From: Dactylis glomerata
Taxonomy: Eukaryota > Streptophyta > Magnoliopsida > Poales > Poaceae
Length of the DNA: 64,000 nt
Direction of reading: 5' to 3'
Assembly (NCBI GenBank): GCA_007115705.1
Contig: QXEO01000553.1
Coordinates: forward strand, 15,732,922 to 15,796,921
Below the pieces are notes generated by a model. It was not told where the DNA came from. It searched no databases and saw nothing but the letters and a program-made list of their open reading frames with translations. The position numbers and the translations under genes were made by a program. Below, one piece after another: positions 58,702 through 64,000 of this stretch (position 1 is its first letter; each line of letters starts with the position of its first letter).

Positions 58702-60431
58702 TGAAGGGATTCGCAGCATAGTAAATCAAAAAAAATTCCTACGGATGCGAACAAGAAAGCCAAGATCTAATCTAGGAGATGTAATCAACGAGAGAGGTAG
58801 ATGAGATCTTCATACCCTTGAAGATTCGCACAGCGGAAACGTTCAATAGAACGTGGTTGACGTAGTCGTACTTGCCGTCTCCTCCTCGCGATCCGATCCG
58901 ATCCTACGCCGCAAGTGGTGGCGCCTCCGAGAGTTGCACACGTGCGGTGCAGCGACGTCTCCTCCTTCCTTGGTCCAGCAAGTATGGTGGAGAGATAGAT
59001 TGGATCAGCAGCACGACGGCGTGGTGCTTATGGTGGAGAGTTTCTGCGGCAGGGCTTCGCCTACACGCAGTCACGAGAGAGAGAGAGAGGGAGGGCAGCA
59101 GTTGGCGGCTAGGGTTTGGGTTAAGGGTAGAGAGGGCTGCGCCCTTGCCCCCTATATATAGAGGGGTGGCCGGCCAGCTTGGCCTCTCCCCAAACCCTAG
59201 GGCGCCGACTTGGAGTAGGAAGAGTGGGGGGCAAGTTTTCCCCCTTTCCTTCTTTGAAGACTCCCTTAGGGTTTCCCCTTGGGCTGGCCGGCTGGGCCTT
59301 AGGGGCCTTGTGCGCCTGGCCCAGGGCGGCCAGGGCACTTCCCCTTAGGCCCACGCAGGCCTCCGTCAAGTGGGCCCACGTTGGTCCCACTCCGGAACCT
59401 TCTAGAACCTTCCGGTACAATACCGATAAACTCCGAAACCTTTCCGGAATCCAAAAACTGCTTTCCTTTATATGAATCTTATTCTCCAGACCGTTCCGGA
59501 ACCTCTCGTGACATCCTGGATCTCATCCGAGACTCCGAACTAAAACTCATAAACCAATTATCCATTCTATCCTAGCATCGATACACGTTAAGTGTGTGAC
59601 CCTACGGGTTCGAGAATATGTAGACATGATCTTCTATCAATAATCAACAGCGGGATCTGGAAACCCATATTGACTCCCACATATTCATCGATGATCATAT
59701 CGAATGAACCACGATGTCAGGATTCAATTAATCTCGTATATGTATTCCCTTCGTCACACGATATTTTACTCGCCCGAGATTTGATCGTCGGTATCGCCAT
59801 ACCTAGTTCAATCTCGTTCACAGCAAGTACTTTACTCGTTCCGTAATCCGATATCACTTTGTGATTAACTCCTTAACCACATGCTTGCAAGCGGTGTTGA
59901 TATCGATTACCGAGTGGGCCCGAAGTATATCTCTCCGACTTGGGAGGGACAAATTCCATCTCGATACATACAACCCAACAAGTACTTTCCGATCACCTGA
60001 GAGACACCTTTATTATCACCCTCACATAGGATGACGTTTGATGACTTCAAAGCTTTCTTCCGATACTAGGGAGTTGTATTATCTCATGGTCTAAGGAATA
60101 CAATACATGACATAGAAAAAGCTTCGCAAAGATGAACACGATGACACGATCTAATTGCTCTGCTTTATTTGGGTCTGTCCATCATATCATTCTCCTAATG
60201 ATATGATCTCATTATTAATTGACAACTCATGTCTATGGTTAGGAAACCTTAACCATCATTAATCAATGAGCTAGTCCATAGAGGCGTACTAGGGACACGG
60301 TGTTGTTCATAAACCACACAAGTATTAAAGTTTCCGCTTAATACAATTCTAGCATGGAATATAAACATTATCATGAACAAGAATTATAATAATAACATTT
60401 TTATTATTGCCTCTAGGGCATAATTCCAACA
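58702..60431 (-). repeat. C2 5' LTR, 1730 bp
   Basis: It pairs with 51731-53458. The TATA box is at 59152-59161 (minus strand). It is 2 bp longer because of one extra GA in a GA run near 59090. Confidence 0.94.
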
Positions 60432-62279
60432 ATTCATAATAAGAAATATGCAGCCAATGCTACCTCATAGTCAAGCAAGCTATGAAAGAGCGCCAACATA
60501 CTAATAACAAGTAACATGAACATAAGAAGCTACAAGATTGTAATATGCATAAATGATATGGAAGAGTGGTATCCAGCTTGCCTTTATTTGTGGAGCAAAA
60601 CATAAATCCTAAGGCACCTCTGAAGTCCAAAGGAAGACTAGAAGTAAAAATATCAAAGATACAAGCATCAAAGTTATATCACAATTAACCGTGTTCTGGG
60701 ACAAGCACATTACACTAAGAATAACAACTATGCTCTCAAGAAGTGCTTTAAAGTTAGAAGATGAAGACTCAACATAAAAGTAAAAGAAAGGCCCTTCGCA
60801 GAAGGAAGCAGTGATTTAACATGTGCTAGAGCTTTTCATTTGTAAAACAGAGATAAAAATTTATTTTGAGAGGTGGTTGTTTCATGTCAATGACTGGCAA
60901 TGGGGACTTGCTATCTTCCATAATAAACAAGTGAGAGCGGTTCCGAGTTCTTTGAAATTTTGGCACATTAGTGCTCTTTTATAAAGCTTTGGCACTCCTC
61001 CCCACCTTTTTCCTTTCTCAAACCATGGCTAACCGATTCTATCGGGTGCCCACCAACTTTCACATACCGTGGAGGAGTGCTCTTTTTCTTTTCTTTTTTT
61101 GAAATTAGATTATAATGGTCTGACCAGCTCCCTTGCAAAATTAATGATGAGCAGATGAAGCTACCTAGTCGAGGTGTACTTAATTTAATATGGAAGATAG
61201 CAATTCCAACCACTACATCCCCATGAGCTAAAAACAATGGCACAAAATGAGAAGTAGTTGAAAGTTTTGAAAGGTAGCACATGAAAATTTACTTGGAATG
61301 GCTTTGAAATACCATGCTTAGGAATTTATAGTGGACTCTTTGGAAGACTTGGTTTTTGGTAATTGGATGCACGAGTAGAGCTCATACTCAGTGCAAGTGA
61401 AGGCTAGCAAAAGACTGGGAAGCGACAATCGAGAGAGCAATAACTGTCATAATCATGCTTGCGACAAAACAAAATTAATATAGGCATAAAAATGATACAA
61501 GAACTCTGAGGCAAAGTAAATCATCGAGGCTTAATTGACTTTTTGTTCAGTCATATGCATGCTTGAGCATGTGCCAAGTCAATTCAAATGAAGCTTTCAG
61601 AGGTGGATACCACAATAACATACCATATTATGAATAAAACAATGCATGCAAGCGTCTACATGACATGCTACAAACTATTAGTAAATTAAAACTAATCATA
61701 TGAAAGCAAGAACTACAAAGCATCCATTAGATAACATATACCTTACATGAACCAACTAAGCATGTCCACATAGATGAGTATATGTACAAAAATGAAAACA
61801 AATAGAGTTCATACCAGCCTTTACCACATCTCGGATTATCATATGTCATCATTATTGCCTTTCACTTGTGTGGCTTGAATAATATAAAGTGAATACCAAG
61901 CTTCAATGGAGTAACGGGAGACTGAACTCTGCAACAAACTTTACAAAACCAAAGAAGAGCAACAAATATTTTTGGGTTTTCGATTTTTGAAACAAGAACG
62001 AAAGGAAAACGCAAACAAAGCAAAATATTTTTGGATTTTTCAAGTACCAAACCGAAAATAGCAAGTAAAGCAAACCAAAGGTAGAAAGCTAAATAAACAA
62101 ATAGAGAGAAACAACAGAAATATTTTTGGTCTTTTTGTGTTTTGGAAAGAAGAAATAAGAACGAGACCAATAAAGAAAGCGAAACATGGATATACAAAGG
62201 ACCGACAAAATATGATATGTAGATGAGTGAATCATCGGCGTACCTCCCCCCAAGCTTAGGCTTTTGGCCTAAGTGGAGA
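60432..62279 (-). other. G2 3' non-coding region
   Basis: It is collinear with 43034-44831 of G1 and contains the same internal polypurine-like tract and hairpin near 62243-62270 (CTTAGG, CTTTTGG, CCTAAG type). An open frame reading through 61862-62446 arises from AT-rich non-coding DNA and is not called. Confidence 0.65.
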
Positions 62280-63397
62280 TCAATCCCAGCTCTGGTAGTT
62301 GCTCCAGGCTGGTGGGTCATCATGGGTGTAATCATACCCCGGCTCTCGTGAAGATGAAGCTGATGGCGCATAATCATAATAAGGTTGCTCATATGGGAAG
62401 TTCGCAATGTTGGAGGGCTGACCCGACTCCTCGACGCCCTCCTCATCGTGCACAGGCGGCGGGTGCTCCTCTACGTATGCATCGAGCTCATCCTCCATGA
62501 GCGACCATCCATTCCTGCGATCAAGGTTAAACAAAAGAGGTGCAGGCAAACGGACTGATCGATCAGTCTTCACTACCTTCCAGGTAGACTTCCTAAAAAA
62601 GGTTAGCTCAAAGGTTAAATTAATCAAGCTAGCAGGAGGAGAAATGAACTTATGATGAATCATAGAATTAAGATCAAGTTTCTCCTCGGGGAACTGCAGA
62701 TCTAGAAAATGAGGCACTACACCATGCAAAGCTAACAGGCGTGACGCTATAAGTCCCCCATAGATTCCCCTTTCTCACGGTTAACATCAAGATGGAAAGC
62801 TATTAAGGCACCCAAATGGTATGTCCTATCACGTCTCAAAGCAGCAGCAATAAAAGCTAGATCATGGAGAGATAATTTAATTGCAGCTTTCCTAGCTAGA
62901 ACACATTTGGTAATAAAGAAGGCAAAGTATCGAATCGATGGGAATTGAATATTTCGAATTTTACCACCCTCTCCTACGAAGCTCCTTCCTTGACAAATCT
63001 CCTCATATAGTTCCAACAATGGCCTAGGCTGTGCCCTTATCTCCTCAAGCGATCCCCACTATGGTACTCTAATGGCTGTACAGAAAACATCAAGAGGCAA
63101 GTCCATAGACTTGTTATAGATTTTATAATGAACCATGGGGTTAGAAGTGGAACAACTAAATCTGAAATCCTGCACCACAGACATTGTTAGTTTAACATAT
63201 TGAGGAGGTTCACCATCAATAAAATGCTCCAATCCTGCATTAGAGATTAAAGTTTAGAAGTCCTGCAGGATTCCAGCAGCACTCATAAAGTCTGAGCAAG
63301 GATAGTGTGAGGGAAAGACCCTCTCTTCACGGTGAACTTTCATAACTTCATGCACTTCTAGTTCATGTTGAGAGAGTTGATATGCATTCTCCTCCAT
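62280..63397 (-). pseudogene. G2 extra ORF, Athila-type, broken
   Basis: It corresponds to 44832-45962 of G1. It starts MEENAYQLSQHELEVHE at 63397, with a stop at 63254-63256 (after AAGILQDF), another at 63059-63061, and a frameshift near 62775 (after VNREKG). Recognisable family motifs are GGKIRNIQFPSIRYF and YHLGALIAFHL. Amino-acid identity with G1 is low, perhaps 40 percent, although flanking non-coding DNA is very similar. The tail is again acidic and Ser-rich. Confidence 0.75.
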
Positions 63398-64000
63398 TTC
63401 TGAAATTTTTAACAATCCTCATAAAAAGTGATTTTGAGACAAGCAAATGTAGAAAACTACTATAGTGAGTTACTAGAGAGCTAACATGCATCAAAATAAC
63501 ATTTCTAAGAAATAGAACAAGCATGCATACTCATTTATCCTATCACCTACAATGCTAAAATACTCAAGAAATACTTCACCAAAAGAAATTCTACTTGGAC
63601 AAGCGGAGGAGTCACATACCGGAGAACAATTGCTCCAAATCTCAGCAGAAATGATGGGCTGAGCAAGGAGATCGAAAAATCACGATGAAGAGCAGCAAGA
63701 ACTCAAGTTTGAGCTGGTGTGTTGTTGTTTTCGGGAGAGAGAAAGAGCTGGGGAGGAAGAGATAAGTGAGAGGCCAGGTGGGGCCCCCTCACAGCAGGTG
63801 GGCGCGGCCAAGGCTGGGCTACGCCCCCTGTGTGTGTGGTGGCGTGGCAGCCCCTCCTGGTGTCTCCCAGGTGCCTCTCTGTCCCATTTTTGACATAAAA
63901 ATTTATAAAGAATTTTTTGGAATTTTTCGAGAAACTTTATTTTCGAGGATTTTTCAGAAATTGGCATATCGATAAAAACTCAGAAAAAATGAAGATGAAA
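63398..64000 (-). other. G2 region upstream of the extra ORF, with GC-rich LTR-like block
   Basis: The block at 63785-63845 (ctcacagcaggtgggcgcgg, then gccccctgtgtgtgtgg) closely matches the block in the G2 LTR and not that of G1. CT-rich sequence resembling a 5' UTR follows on the minus strand. No ORF is seen up to the end of the window. Confidence 0.5.

Larger units (their letters stand above)
51731..60431 (-). mobile_element. Copia element C2 (Angela lineage), complete, 8701 bp, target duplication ATTCA
   Basis: ATTCA is duplicated at 51726-51730 and 60432-60436. LTRs are 51731-53458 and 58702-60431, differing at roughly 13 sites (under 1 percent) plus a 2-bp GA repeat change. The coding region is a single frame with one amber codon. 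It is the most intact element in the window and is inserted in G2, 62 bp away from the position at which C1 entered G1. Confidence 0.96.
50207..64000 (-). mobile_element. Gypsy element G2 (same family as G1), minus orientation, runs out of the window
   Basis: The 3' LTR is 50207-51589, followed by a polypurine tract, the 3' region split by Copia C2 (51731-60431), and a broken extra ORF (62280-63397). The gag end lies beyond 64000. It sits in the 5' LTR of G1. Non-coding parts are close to G1, but LTR GC block and ORF are of a different subtype. Confidence 0.85.

Noticed and set aside
61862..62446. 194-codon minus-strand frame
   Set aside because: It joins the end region of the broken G2 ORF in a wrong frame with AT-rich non-coding DNA; the G1 counterpart at 44407-44805 is likewise non-coding.
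1..64000. CRISPR arrays, operons, phage or plasmid features, tRNA and rRNA genes
   Set aside because: None seen; repeats are all explained by transposons, duplications or simple sequence, and the gene structure is eukaryotic.

Overview
This window reads as intergenic DNA of a large grass genome, most likely Triticeae (wheat, barley, Aegilops). The reasons are 158-bp Stowaway MITEs with CTCCCTCCG ends, Copia elements whose polyprotein is of the BARE1/WIS/Angela type, Athila-like Gypsy elements, and deep nesting of LTR retrotransposons. There is no bacterial-style operon structure, no tRNA or rRNA, and no CRISPR. All calls were made by eye from the sequence; family names are from memory and family-level only.

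The left part (1-19 kb) is low-copy, gene-like DNA. At 2.3-3.2 kb lies a decayed copy of a LUL/LOG2-type RING E3 ubiquitin ligase that still carries an intron. From 14.8 down to 4.4 kb on the minus strand lies a multi-exon gene that I cannot name. It ends in a SAP-like helix-extension-helix exon preceded by lysine-rich exons. Its centre holds a tandem duplication (about 6.1-9.4 kb and 9.5-12.2 kb) that copied a four-exon, 516-nt block. The block starts and ends in phase 0, so the duplication is frame-neutral, but the last exon of the left copy has lost its 5' splice site. Each copy later received its own DNA transposon (a 925-bp Stowaway-like element in the left, a 195-bp hAT MITE in the right), and the other copy preserves the empty site.

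The rest (19-64 kb) is one retrotransposon nest: LINE remnant > old Copia C0 (starts 19598) > Gypsy G1 (starts 32623) > Gypsy G2 (starts 50207) > Copia C2 (51731-60431). Side insertions are Copia CY (21971-30305, in C0) and Copia C1 (34221-43033, in G1). The right ends of C0, G1 and G2 are outside the window. Complete elements have exact 5-bp target duplications: GATCA for CY, CAATG for C1, ATTCA for C2. CY has almost identical LTRs but a dead coding region, which suggests it was moved by proteins made elsewhere. C2 is nearly intact, with one amber codon in a 1327-codon frame. G1 and G2 are non-autonomous: G1 has gag and protease but no reverse transcriptase or integrase, and both carry an extra Athila-type ORF near the 3' end.

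The points most worth a second look are the phase-compatible exon-block duplication with its empty-site pairs, the 925-bp cargo-carrying Stowaway-like element, the two independent Copia insertions into the same 62-bp stretch of sister Gypsy elements, and a GC-rich block that occurs both in the LTR and upstream of the 3' ORF of G1 and G2, each matching its own element.
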